Assembly: GCA_964465015.1 (NCBI GenBank)
Contig: CAYXHP010000090.1
Location: 1-53,168, forward strand
DNA: 53,168 bases
Source of the DNA: Humimonas sp964465015
Lineage (GTDB): Bacteria; Gemmatimonadota; Gemmatimonadetes; Palauibacterales; Palauibacteraceae
Direction: 5' to 3'
Shown: one piece after another, positions 1 through 7,702 of the stretch
Layout of the letters: the number at the start of each line of letters is the position of its first letter
How positions within the stretch are numbered: the stretch's first letter is position 1
The notes under the pieces: generated by a model
The model's database searches: none
The model's input: only the letters and a program-made list of their open reading frames with translations
What the model was told of the DNA's origin: nothing
Position numbers and translations under genes: made by a program

Positions 1-2448
1 GCCTACAGCGCGCGGGAGCGCCCGGCGCAACACAGTCTCCACCTCGTCCTGCCGCTTCAGGCTCTCCAGAATCATGCTCATGGAGTGGCATACACCGGGC
101 GCGGTGCGGTACTCTTCGGGCAGCGCGCCGTACCACGCCAGCGCTCGATTTCCCTCCCGCCGCGCGGCAGCCTCGTGACCGCGTTCGTGGAGCGCCACCA
201 CGAAGATCTGCCACTCGCGGGCCCGCTCCGAGGCCGGGTCTGGGAACAGCGGAGGCCCACAGTCCGCAGGACAGACCGGATCGGCCGCCAGTGGCGCACG
301 GGCGAACACGGCCTCGGCGGAGTCCGCCCGGCCACGGGCGGCCAGGGCCGCGACAAGCTCCAGGGCGAGCCGCCGATCGTCGGGAAACCTCGTCAGCCCC
401 TCCCGGGCAGCCCGCTCCGCCTTGTCGAACTCGCCGATTCGATGGGCATCGTCGGCCAGGAGCCACCAGTATGCCTCCCACACTCGTGTCCACCCGAGGT
501 CGGGGTTCATTCCCTCGAGGATGCGGACTGCCTCGCTCGGCCGCCCGAGAGCGTCGGCTTCATAGGCCAGCTCGTAATCCCACTCCGACCCGGGGCTCAC
601 GGCCACGACCCTGGCGGCGGCCTCGTAGGCGGCCTGGACGTCGCCGCGTCGCGAGGCGTCCAGGTCGTCGAAGATGGCCCGGTCCCACGGTGCCAGCCGG
701 AGCGTGTCGGCCCGAACTGCCGCGAGCAGGGAGTCCTCTCTCTCCGTCTCTCCGACGTTGTCGTATGCGAAGATGGCCCACAGGACCGGCGCCGCGAAGC
801 CCGAGTGGAGATCGCCGGCACCCTGGAGCACGTGACCGGCCCGTTCGAAGCGGTCTGCGAAGAACAGGTCGAGGCCGCTGGCGTAGCGGAGGTAGGCATC
901 GTACGAAGGCGGCGGACCCGCGGCGGCGGACCACGAGGAAAGCCGTGGGTCGACCGCGGCGCCGAGAGCGCCCAGCAGCCGGGGCCGGAGCGCCTCGACG
1001 GCCGCGAGCGGATCTGCGGCTGCAGCTGCACCGACCTCCGCGGTGCCGAGGACCTCGCCGCTCCCCACATCGACCAGGCGCGCGTCGATCACCAGCGAGT
1101 CTCCGCGCCGGTAGTAGGCGCCGGTGACCGCGATCCCGGCCCCCGCGCGCCGGGCGAGGCGGCGGCCCATGGCCGAGTGGTCCGGCACCTCTCCACTGCC
1201 GGCCAGGTAGCGGGCGTCGAGATCCGTCTCGGAGGCGGGCACGACCCGCACGAGCCCGGTACGCGCGAGTCCGCGCGTGAGCCAGTCGGCCGCCACCCGG
1301 CCCAGGCCATCCAGGGCGGAGTCTCCGGTCCGATTGTCCAGTGGCGCCACGAGGACCCGGTGGCCGTCGAGCGCCCTCGCGGGATCCGAGTCCGCTGCGC
1401 TTCCGCCCCCGTCGGCTGGCTGTGCTCCCGCGGCGACGGCGGGCGACCGGGCGTCCCGGTCCTCCACGCTCACGACGACCCTCCACGCGAGGACGAGGGC
1501 GAGGGCGAGCCCGATCGCGGTCGCCGCCCGCCGGAGCCCGCGGCCTCCAGGACGATCTTCGGCCTCCTGCCGATCGGCGCCGTCGATCCCCGGCGGCGCG
1601 GCCGTCGCGGCCGAGCCTACCGCCGGCTCCGGGGCTGGCTCCATCGCGCCCTCGTTCCCGGGCACCCCAGGGGCTCTCGGGTCGGCGCTCTCCGGCGCTC
1701 CGCGGGGTGAGGGCTCCGGGGACCCGGCCTCGCCCTTTCGCAGCGCCTCCGCCACCGCCCGGGTCTCGGGCGAGGGCTCGAGGTCCAGCTCCTCTCGGAC
1801 CCGTGCCTCGAACCGTTCGTAGGTCCGCAGCGCCTCGGCTCTCCGCCCCTGTTCCTCCAGGACCTCGAGGAGAAGCCGGAGGGCCGCCTCGTCCCACGTG
1901 TCGATGGCCAGCGCCCGCCGGGCCCACCCTTCCGCGGCTTCGGCCTCGCCGCGCCCGCGGCAGGCGCGTGCCAGGCCGAGCGCCGCTTCCCGCGCGCGGA
2001 GCCGCAGGCGCCGCCGCTCCCGGTCCATCCACTCCTCGAAGGCGTGGGCGCCGCTCGGGGCCAGCCCCCGCAGGTAGTCGCCCCCGTAGAGGTCGAGGGC
2101 GGCTTCACTCCGGCCCTCGTCGAGCGCGGCCTCGAAGGCCGCCGCGTCGCACGTCAGGCGCTCAGGATCGAGTCCCACCTCCTGCTCGCCAGGGGACAGG
2201 AGGACCTCGGGTCCCAGCGAGCGGCGCAGGAAGTAGAGGGAGGAGCGCAACGAGCTACGGGCCCGCTCCTCGTCCACGTCGGGCCACAGGAGCCCCGTGA
2301 GCGTGTCCCGGGAGACGAAGCGCGGGGTGGAAGGGGAGGCCAGGTAGGCCAGGAGGGCCACGCGCTTGGACTGGGCGAGGACCGAGTGGAGCTCGCGGCC
2401 GTCGCCGGCCGTGAGCGAGACCTCCCCCAGGGTGCGCAGCTCGAGCAT
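1..2448 (-). CDS. BTAD-type membrane-anchored transcriptional regulator with TolB/FlgO-like and TPR-like parts (3' partial)
   Basis: The frame is open from ATG at 2448 to the left edge: 816 codons with no stop, so the C-terminus is missing. The start has a GGGGAGG Shine-Dalgarno just upstream. Residues 1-90 look like the OmpR-type winged helix of SARP/AfsR proteins (SRDTLTGLLWPDVDEERAR, then SSLRSSLYFLRRSLG). Residues about 95-235 fit the BTAD domain that follows it. A Pro/Glu/Ala-rich linker leads to one hydrophobic segment at about 308-327. Next comes a TolB-N/FlgO-like stretch (VLVAPLDNRTGDSALDGLG, about 365-480), then helical repeats resembling TPRs. The layout implies a cytoplasmic DNA-binding head and an extracytoplasmic sensor, as in CadC/ToxR-type one-component regulators. 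It is divergent from the lipoprotein gene at 2780, whose upstream region carries an 11-bp repeat array. Family assignment is strong; signal and targets are unknown. Confidence 0.85.
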   Translation of the reverse strand, partial: MLELRTLGEVSLTAGDGRELHSVLAQSKRVALLAYLASPSTPRFVSRDTLTGLLWPDVDEERARSSLRSSLYFLRRSLGPEVLLSPGEQEVGLDPERLTCDAAAFEAALDEGRSEAALDLYGGDYLRGLAPSGAHAFEEWMDRERRRLRLRAREAALGLARACRGRGEAEAAEGWARRALAIDTWDEAALRLLLEVLEEQGRRAEALRTYERFEARVREELDLEPSPETRAVAEALRKGEAGSPEPSPRGAPESADPRAPGVPGNEGAMEPAPEPAVGSAATAAPPGIDGADRQEAEDRPGGRGLRRAATAIGLALALVLAWRVVVSVEDRDARSPAVAAGAQPADGGGSAADSDPARALDGHRVLVAPLDNRTGDSALDGLGRVAADWLTRGLARTGLVRVVPASETDLDARYLAGSGEVPDHSAMGRRLARRAGAGIAVTGAYYRRGDSLVIDARLVDVGSGEVLGTAEVGAAAAADPLAAVEALRPRLLGALGAAVDPRLSSWSAAAGPPPSYDAYLRYASGLDLFFADRFERAGHVLQGAGDLHSGFAAPVLWAIFAYDNVGETEREDSLLAAVRADTLRLAPWDRAIFDDLDASRRGDVQAAYEAAARVVAVSPGSEWDYELAYEADALGRPSEAVRILEGMNPDLGWTRVWEAYWWLLADDAHRIGEFDKAERAAREGLTRFPDDRRLALELVAALAARGRADSAEAVFARAPLAADPVCPADCGPPLFPDPASERAREWQIFVVALHERGHEAAARREGNRALAWYGALPEEYRTAPGVCHSMSMILESLKRQDEVETVLRRALPRAVG

Positions 2449-2779
2449 GGGCGCCTCCCCACCGCGATTGCAAGAAGAAGCTATTCGCGTGTCCGCGCGA
2501 GCGTCAACTCGGACCGGGCCCCGGGATTCCGCGTCCGTCGGGTCGATGACGAGGCTCGCCAGCGGTGGAAAGTGGCCGGCGGGATGGCGTGGGCTTCCGC
2601 CGCCAGGAGAAGTCGCCACAAGAGTTTACGGTGGACTGGCTTCGATCCTTCGGGGTGACATGTTCCCGGCTCACGCTCGTTTCACGCTGGTTTCACGCTG
2701 CGCTCACGGTCACGCCTCATCCTGGCTTCCTGCGCGGACGCAACGGGTCCGTTCGATTCCGAATGCCAAGGAGGAGAGC
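2449..2779. other. Divergent intergenic region between the BTAD regulator and the lipoprotein gene
   Basis: This 331-bp gap has no credible gene. Its main feature is the array of four 11-bp direct repeats at 2669-2712. A CATCCT hexamer at 2718-2723 lies where a weak, activator-dependent -10 box for the lipoprotein gene could be. AAGGAGGAG just before 2780 is that gene's Shine-Dalgarno. The left 200 bp, nearest the regulator, shows no promoter I can call with confidence. Confidence 0.6.
2669..2712 (+). repeat. Four tandem 11-bp direct repeats, candidate operator of the BTAD regulator
   Basis: Units are GCTCACGCTCG (2669), TTTCACGCTGG (2680), TTTCACGCTGC (2691) and GCTCACGGTCA (2702). The core TCACG recurs exactly every 11 bp (2671, 2682, 2693, 2704), one helical turn. 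SARP and other OmpR-type winged-helix proteins bind direct repeats with this period, and a BTAD-type regulator is encoded divergently next door. The array ends 68 bp before the lipoprotein start. Binding by this regulator is inference. Confidence 0.7.
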
Positions 2780-3457
2780 ATGAGGAGCACGGCGCGCATC
2801 GGCATGGCGATCGTGGGGGCGGTGGCCCTCGTCCTGGCCGGGTGCAACCAGGAGGTGAGCGGGCCGGCGGGCGGCCTGACGGCCAGGGCGGCCAAGGGCG
2901 GGAATCACGGCGGGGGGCACGGCGGGGGAGGCGGCGGAGGCGGAGCCACCTACACCCCGACCGTGGTGACCTTCAGCGACGCGGCCGGGGACGGCATCAC
3001 GAGCGACGGCCTCGGTTCCTACGCAGATGGCACCTGCGGCGTGCTGGCCGACTTCAACCTCCAGGACGCGCGCCTGGACCCCGATGCCAACTGGAGCGGA
3101 AAGTTCAAGCACAGCTGCACCCAGCGCTACGAGCACTTCCACGCGGTGAACGCGAGCGGCGGCACCGTGCTCGACACGAACGCCGGCGCCTTCATGAACG
3201 TCGACCACGTGGAGGACGTCGTGCCTGGCACGACCGAGCTCAACCATGCCGGCACGTTCGACCTGCAGGCCAACCTCGCCCACTGCAACGTCCTGCACTT
3301 CGACGGGACGGACGGCTCGGGGCTGCTCGAGGTCTCGCGGAGCGCGGACGGCTCGACCTGGACCGTGTCCACGAGCTCGACCAACCCCACCGCCTACTGC
3401 GCGTCGGAGGGCGGGCTCGTGACCGTCCCCTTCAGTTTCACCGTGCGGCTCCAGTAA
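2780..3457 (+). CDS. Gly/His-rich lipoprotein of unknown function
   Basis: A 225-residue protein starting at ATG 2780, directly after AAGGAGGAG. The first 22 residues form a lipoprotein signal ending in LVLAGC (Cys22). A flexible tether at about 40-55 consists almost only of Gly with two His (NHGGGHGGGG type). The remaining ~170 residues look like a compact secreted beta domain containing four or five Cys and motifs such as DLQANLAHCNVLHFDGTDG; I do not recognise the family. The much longer open frame upstream lacks a signal and is not used. A strong hairpin follows 15 bp after the stop. Its position next to a divergent BTAD regulator and a repeat array suggests it is that regulator's target. 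A role in metal or surface binding would be guesswork. Confidence 0.75.
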   Translation: MRSTARIGMAIVGAVALVLAGCNQEVSGPAGGLTARAAKGGNHGGGHGGGGGGGGATYTPTVVTFSDAAGDGITSDGLGSYADGTCGVLADFNLQDARLDPDANWSGKFKHSCTQRYEHFHAVNASGGTVLDTNAGAFMNVDHVEDVVPGTTELNHAGTFDLQANLAHCNVLHFDGTDGSGLLEVSRSADGSTWTVSTSSTNPTAYCASEGGLVTVPFSFTVRLQ

Positions 3458-3472
3458 CGCGGAGAGCCCACC

Positions 3473-3511
3473 GGGAGGGCGGTCCCGGGAGGTCTTCCGG
3501 ACCGCCCTCCC
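3473..3511 (+). terminator. Perfect 13-bp stem hairpin after the lipoprotein gene
   Basis: GGGAGGGCGGTCC (3473-3485) pairs perfectly with GGACCGCCCTCCC (3499-3511) around a 13-nt loop. It begins 15 bp after the stop codon at 3457. No T-run follows, so either it is a hairpin-only terminator of the kind common in GC-rich genomes or it stabilises the mRNA 3' end. Confidence 0.7.
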
Positions 3512-3547
3512 CACCTTCCCGCTTCCCGGCACCGCGCTCCTCCCGTC

Positions 3548-3576
3548 TTGTGAGGCCGGTCGGCGCGCGATAGGGT
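3548..3576 (+). promoter_or_regulatory. Candidate sigma70-like promoter for the amidohydrolase gene
   Basis: TTGTGA (3548-3553), a 17-bp spacer, then TAGGGT (3571-3576). The predicted transcript would start near 3583, about 65 nt before the ATG at 3648. The -35 box matches consensus at four of six bases and the -10 at three of six; position and spacing are good. Confidence 0.45.
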
Positions 3577-3647
3577 GGCCTACGCTCTCCGGGCGGAGCC
3601 TGATGGGCCCTGTCCGCGCCGCCGCGCCGAACACGGGAGGCCCCACC

Positions 3648-5402
3648 ATGTCGGCATCCGGATTCCGCCGCTCCGTCCCCAGCCTCGTTGCCTGCCTGGC
3701 GGGGATGCTTCTGGTCGCTGCCTGCGCGCCTCAGGCCGGTGGCGGTGCGGGAGCCGCCGCTTCATCGAGTGGTCCTTACGACGTCCTCATCACGGGCGGC
3801 CGCATCGTGGACGGCACGGGCGCCGGGTGGTTCTACGGGGACGTGGCCATCAACGGGGACCGGATCGTCCGCGTCGAGCCGCGGGGCGTGCTGAACGGCG
3901 CCCAGGCCAAGACGACGATCGACGCCACCGGCAAGGTGGTGACACCGGGCTTCATCGACATCCAGGCCCAGTCCTACGAGCCGCTCCTCGCCCGCGACAG
4001 CCGGGACGTGAGCAAGATCACCCAGGGGATCACCACCGAGGTGCTCGGCGAGGGCGGCACGCCCGCCCCGGTGGACGACCGGATCCTGTCCAGCGAGCCC
4101 ACCCACGACACGGTGGTGGACCCGCTCCGCACGGCCTACACGGGCCCGCACGGGTTCGGGAAGTGGCTCGACGCGATGGCGCAGCACCGGATCTCGCCCA
4201 ACGTGGCCTCCTTCATCGGCGCCGCCACGGTGCGCGCCTACGTGAAGGGGATGGACCAGGGACCGGCCACGCCGGAGCAGGTGGACACCATGCAGGCCGT
4301 GGTCCGGCGAGCGATGGAGGACGGGGCGATGGGCGTGGGCTCGGCGCTCATCTACCCGCCCGGGAGCTACGCCAGCACCGAGGAGCTGATCTCCGAGGCC
4401 AAGGCGATGGCGCCCTACGGCGGCACCTACATCACGCACATGCGCTCGGAGGGGGACCACCTCCTCCAGGCCGTGTCCGAGGCGCTTCGCATCGGGAGGG
4501 AAGGGGGCGTCCCGGTCGAGATCTACCACCTGAAGGCGGCGGGGCGACCGAACTGGGATAAGGAGGACGCGCTCCTCGCCATGATCGACTCGGCGCGAGC
4601 GGCGGGCCAGGACGTCTCCGCGGACATGTACCCGTACGCGGCGGCCTCCACCGGCCTCTCGGCGTGCTTCCCTCCCTGGTCGGAGTCGGGCGGCCAGCTC
4701 TACGCGCGGCTCGCCGACCCCGCGATGCGGGATTCCATCCGAAAGGACGTCCTCACGCCCACCGACGCGTGGGAGCAGAACTGCCGCCTGGCCACGCCCG
4801 AGGGCGTGCTCCTGGTGGGCTTCAGGAAGCCGGCCATGCAGGAGAAGTGGGGCGGAAAGCGGCTCTCCGAGGTGGCCAAGGAGATGGGCAAGCCGTGGGT
4901 GGACGCGGCCATGGACCTCATGGAGCAGGACTCCTCGCGCGTCGAGTGCGTCTACTTCCTCATGAGCGAGGAGAACGTGCAGAAGCAGATGCGCGAGCCG
5001 TGGATCAAGTTCGGCACGGACGCGGGGGCCTTCGATCCCGACAGCGCCAAGGAGCTCACCCACCCGCGCGCCTACGGGAGCTACCCGCGCATCCTCGGTA
5101 AGTACGTCCGCGAGGAGCACGTGATGCGGCTCGAGGAGGCGGTGCGGAAGATGACCTCGGCCACCGCGGACCGGCTCCATCTCGACAGGCGCGGCGTCCT
5201 GCGCCCGGGCATGTACGCGGACGTGGTGGTGTTCGACCCGAACACCGTCATCGACAAGGCCACGTACGTGAAGCCCCACCAGATTTCGGAGGGAATCGAG
5301 CAGGTGCTCGTCAACGGCGTGCCGGTGGTAAGGGACGGGAAGGTGACGGGGGCCAAGCCGGGCCGCGTGCTCAGGGGACCCGGATGGGACGCCTCCGAGT
5401 GA
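3648..5402 (+). CDS. Lipoprotein amidohydrolase, D-aminoacylase-like, with altered metal site
   Basis: A 584-residue protein; ATG 3648 is chosen because GGGAGG sits 8 nt upstream and a clean lipoprotein signal follows (LLVAAC, Cys26). The fold is amidohydrolase family 3 (N-acyl-D-amino-acid deacylase/D-aminoacylase), with VLITGGRIVDGTG at the start and RPGMYADVVVFDP near the end. Two later His ligands (THMRSEG, H264; IYHLKAAG, H294) and the late Asp region (FGTDAGAFDPD) are kept. The N-terminal HxH ligand pair is replaced by Q106-A-Q108 in PGFIDIQAQS, and the usual Cys of the GNCG-type motif is Glu in VLGEGG. I recall related lineages with PGFIDxQ, so this may be a distinct subfamily rather than a broken gene. 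Substrate and activity are uncertain. It probably acts in the periplasm, anchored by lipid. Confidence 0.85.
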   Translation: MSASGFRRSVPSLVACLAGMLLVAACAPQAGGGAGAAASSSGPYDVLITGGRIVDGTGAGWFYGDVAINGDRIVRVEPRGVLNGAQAKTTIDATGKVVTPGFIDIQAQSYEPLLARDSRDVSKITQGITTEVLGEGGTPAPVDDRILSSEPTHDTVVDPLRTAYTGPHGFGKWLDAMAQHRISPNVASFIGAATVRAYVKGMDQGPATPEQVDTMQAVVRRAMEDGAMGVGSALIYPPGSYASTEELISEAKAMAPYGGTYITHMRSEGDHLLQAVSEALRIGREGGVPVEIYHLKAAGRPNWDKEDALLAMIDSARAAGQDVSADMYPYAAASTGLSACFPPWSESGGQLYARLADPAMRDSIRKDVLTPTDAWEQNCRLATPEGVLLVGFRKPAMQEKWGGKRLSEVAKEMGKPWVDAAMDLMEQDSSRVECVYFLMSEENVQKQMREPWIKFGTDAGAFDPDSAKELTHPRAYGSYPRILGKYVREEHVMRLEEAVRKMTSATADRLHLDRRGVLRPGMYADVVVFDPNTVIDKATYVKPHQISEGIEQVLVNGVPVVRDGKVTGAKPGRVLRGPGWDASE

Positions 5403-5461
5403 GGGGCCTTCGCGGCCGGTCGTTCCTGGTCGCGAGGAGCGCGGGGAGAGAGAGGAGCGTC

Positions 5462-6091
5462 ATGAGTCGGCGAACGAGCTTTGGCTTCGCGCTTGCCGTG
5501 CTCGCGGCGGTGATGCTGAGCGCGCCGGGGCCCGCGGCCGGCCAGGAGCGCGTCCTGCCGCCGTCGTGGCGTCCCATCCGGGACGCGTGGTCGTTCGACG
5601 TGGCGGGCGGGGCCGGCCTCCCGGGGGCGGTCATCGACGAAGAACTCCGCCTCGGACCGGCCGTGAGCGTCGGCGTCTCGCGCCTCCTGGGCGGTCACTT
5701 CGCGGTGCGGGGGGACCTGGACGTCGCGTTCTTGCGCGGCCGGACCGAGTCTACGATCGCGGGCGTCACGCTTTCGGCGCCCACACCGGATCGCACCCTC
5801 TACCACTTCATGCTCGGGCTGGAGATCTTCTTCGCCGCGCCCTGGGAAGGAAGGTGGTGGGCGTCGGGGCTCCTGTCCGTGGGGGGCACGAGCTGGAGCG
5901 GGCCCTCCGGCGCGGCCGGCCGCGGGCCCTGGTTCACCGGCGGGGTCGGGGTCCGGGCCGGTCGGCTGCTAGCGCGGCACGTGGGCGTGTGGGCGGGGGT
6001 GCGCGCCTACGGCTTCGTGGTGAGGGACGCGGGAACTTCGACCGTGGACGCCGACCTGCCCCTGCTGGCCGGCGTCCGCATCGGTCTCTGA
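5462..6091 (+). CDS. Small outer-membrane beta-barrel-like protein
   Basis: A 209-residue protein with ATG at 5462, after GAGAGGAG. Residues 1-28 are a Sec signal peptide ending AAGQE. The mature part is a series of alternating hydrophobic/polar strands rich in Gly and aromatic residues (SVGVSRLLGGHFAVRGDLDVAF, shortened here to its pattern; ending LLAGVRIGL). This is typical of an 8-strand OMP barrel, including the C-terminal hydrophobic residue. No specific family is recognised. It lies 60 bp after the amidohydrolase gene in the same direction and may share its transcript. The next gene (citrate synthase) is convergent, only 31 bp away. Confidence 0.65.
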   Translation: MSRRTSFGFALAVLAAVMLSAPGPAAGQERVLPPSWRPIRDAWSFDVAGGAGLPGAVIDEELRLGPAVSVGVSRLLGGHFAVRGDLDVAFLRGRTESTIAGVTLSAPTPDRTLYHFMLGLEIFFAAPWEGRWWASGLLSVGGTSWSGPSGAAGRGPWFTGGVGVRAGRLLARHVGVWAGVRAYGFVVRDAGTSTVDADLPLLAGVRIGL

Positions 6092-6122
6092 GTCTTCGCT
6101 TTCGGGCGGGTCTCGAGCCCGT

Positions 6123-7478
6123 TCAGGCTCCGGCCGCCGCCCCCGCCAGCGTGCCCGCCGCGGCGCGTCCGTTCTCCCGCTCGTCCAGGTCCACGTAGGA
6201 CCGGACATCGGCCCCCGTGTAGACCTGGCGCGGACGTGCGATCTTCTGATCGGGGTCGGTGAGCATTTCCTGCCACTGGGCCAGCCAGCCGGACACCCTC
6301 GGGATCGCGAACAGCACCGGGAACATGTCCACCGGGAAGCCCATCGCCTGGTAGATGATGCCCGAGTAGAAGTCCACGTTGGGGTAGAGCTTGCGCTCGA
6401 CGAAGTACTCGTCCTCGAGCGCGATGCGCTCGAGCTCCAGGGCCAGGTCCAGGAGCGGCGAGCTGCCCGTCACCTCGAAGACGTCGCGGGCCATCGACTT
6501 CAGGATCCTGGCCCGCGGATCGTAGTTCTTGTAGACGCGGTGTCCGAATCCCATCAGGCGGTAGTCGCCCGTCTTGGCACGCTCGACGAACTCCGGTACT
6601 CGCTCCTTGGTCCCGATCTCCCGCAGCATGCGCAGGACCTGCTCGTTGGCTCCGCCGTGGAGGGGCCCGTACAGCGCCGCCGCGGCGGCCGCCACCGAGA
6701 CGTACGGATCGGCGTGGGAGGAGCCCACCGAGCGCATCGCGTTGGCCGAGCAATTCTGCTCGTGGTCCACGTGCAGGATGAACAGCACCTCCAGCGCCTT
6801 CCGGAGCACGGGGTCGGGCTCCCGGGACGGGTTCCCGATGCTGAACATCATGTTGAGGAAGTTGCCCGTGTAGTCCAGGTCGTTGTCCGGGTAGACGAAG
6901 GGGAGCCCCTTCGAGTGCCGATAGGCGAACGCGGCCAGCGTCGGCATCTTGGCGATGAGCCGGATGATCTGGGTCCGCCGCGTCTCCGCATCGGAGATGT
7001 TCCGCGCCTCCGGGTAGAAGGTGGACAGGGCGGCCACGGTGGAGACCAGCATCCCCATCGGATGTGCGTCGTAGTGGAAGCCCTCGGTGAACTTCTTGAT
7101 CGACTCGTGGACGTAGGTGTGGTAGGTGACCTCGTGCGTCCAGGCGGCCAGCTCCTCCGCCGTGGGCAGCTCGCCGTGGATCACCAGGTAGGCCACCTCC
7201 AGGTAGCTGCTGTGCTCGGCCAGCTCCTCTATGGGATACCCGCGGTAGCGCAGGATCCCTTTCTCACCGTCGATGTGAGTGATGGCGCTCTTGCACGACG
7301 CGGTGTTCTTGAAGGCCGGATCGTAGCCCAGGAGCCCGAAATCTTCCTCCGTGGCCTTGATCTGCCGCAGATCCGCCGTCCGCACGGACGCGCCGTACAG
7401 GGGATAGGTGCCGTAGGAGATCGGGAGCTCGTACTGCTTCCCGGTCCGGTTGTCGGTGATCGTGAGCGTGTCGGACAT
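6123..7478 (-). CDS. gltA: Citrate synthase
   Basis: A 451-residue type II citrate synthase, which condenses acetyl-CoA and oxaloacetate to citrate at the entry of the TCA cycle. Start ATG 7478 has AAGGAGG 10 nt upstream and gives the expected N-terminus (SDTLTITDNRTGKQYELP); the longer open frame upstream is non-coding in character. Catalytic His and Asp regions are visible in GPLHGGANEQVL, GFGHRVYKNYDPRA and KLYPNVDFYSG. The C-terminus carries an Ala/Gly tail. A 224-bp leader separates it from mazG upstream, so it probably has its own promoter; I could not identify one. A bulged inverted repeat at 7499-7518 sits next to the Shine-Dalgarno. Confidence 0.97.
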   Translation of the reverse strand: MSDTLTITDNRTGKQYELPISYGTYPLYGASVRTADLRQIKATEEDFGLLGYDPAFKNTASCKSAITHIDGEKGILRYRGYPIEELAEHSSYLEVAYLVIHGELPTAEELAAWTHEVTYHTYVHESIKKFTEGFHYDAHPMGMLVSTVAALSTFYPEARNISDAETRRTQIIRLIAKMPTLAAFAYRHSKGLPFVYPDNDLDYTGNFLNMMFSIGNPSREPDPVLRKALEVLFILHVDHEQNCSANAMRSVGSSHADPYVSVAAAAAALYGPLHGGANEQVLRMLREIGTKERVPEFVERAKTGDYRLMGFGHRVYKNYDPRARILKSMARDVFEVTGSSPLLDLALELERIALEDEYFVERKLYPNVDFYSGIIYQAMGFPVDMFPVLFAIPRVSGWLAQWQEMLTDPDQKIARPRQVYTGADVRSYVDLDERENGRAAAGTLAGAAAGA

Positions 7479-7702
7479 CTTCGTGCCTCCTTGCGCGTAC
7501 CCGGTCCGCTGGACGGGTCCCGCTCCCGGGCCTCTTCCCCGCGCGTTCGCGCCCGGGCCCCGTGCGTGACCGCCCGAATCCAATCTGAAGGCGCTCTCCC
7601 GCGGATTCTGTAGGGAAATGACGGATCTCTCCGTGGGGAATCTACGTCGGGCGCGCGTGGGGCGGCAGGAGCTTGCGGGAGGCCGGCTGGCTGCCCGCGC
7701 TC

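Noticed and set aside
85..1710. Long plus-strand open frame opposite the BTAD regulator
   Set aside because: The composition is Arg/Pro/Gly-rich without domains; the minus-strand frame has a clear winged helix, BTAD domain, membrane helix and start with Shine-Dalgarno. High GC makes shadow frames long throughout this window.
2255..2473. Small minus-strand frames at the start of the BTAD gene
   Set aside because: They are out of frame with the regulator and lie wholly within its coding sequence or leader.
7479..7702. gltA leader as a riboswitch or known RNA element
   Set aside because: A bulged 8-bp inverted repeat (7499-7518) and CCCGGG words are present, but no recognised aptamer pattern and no clear promoter could be found.
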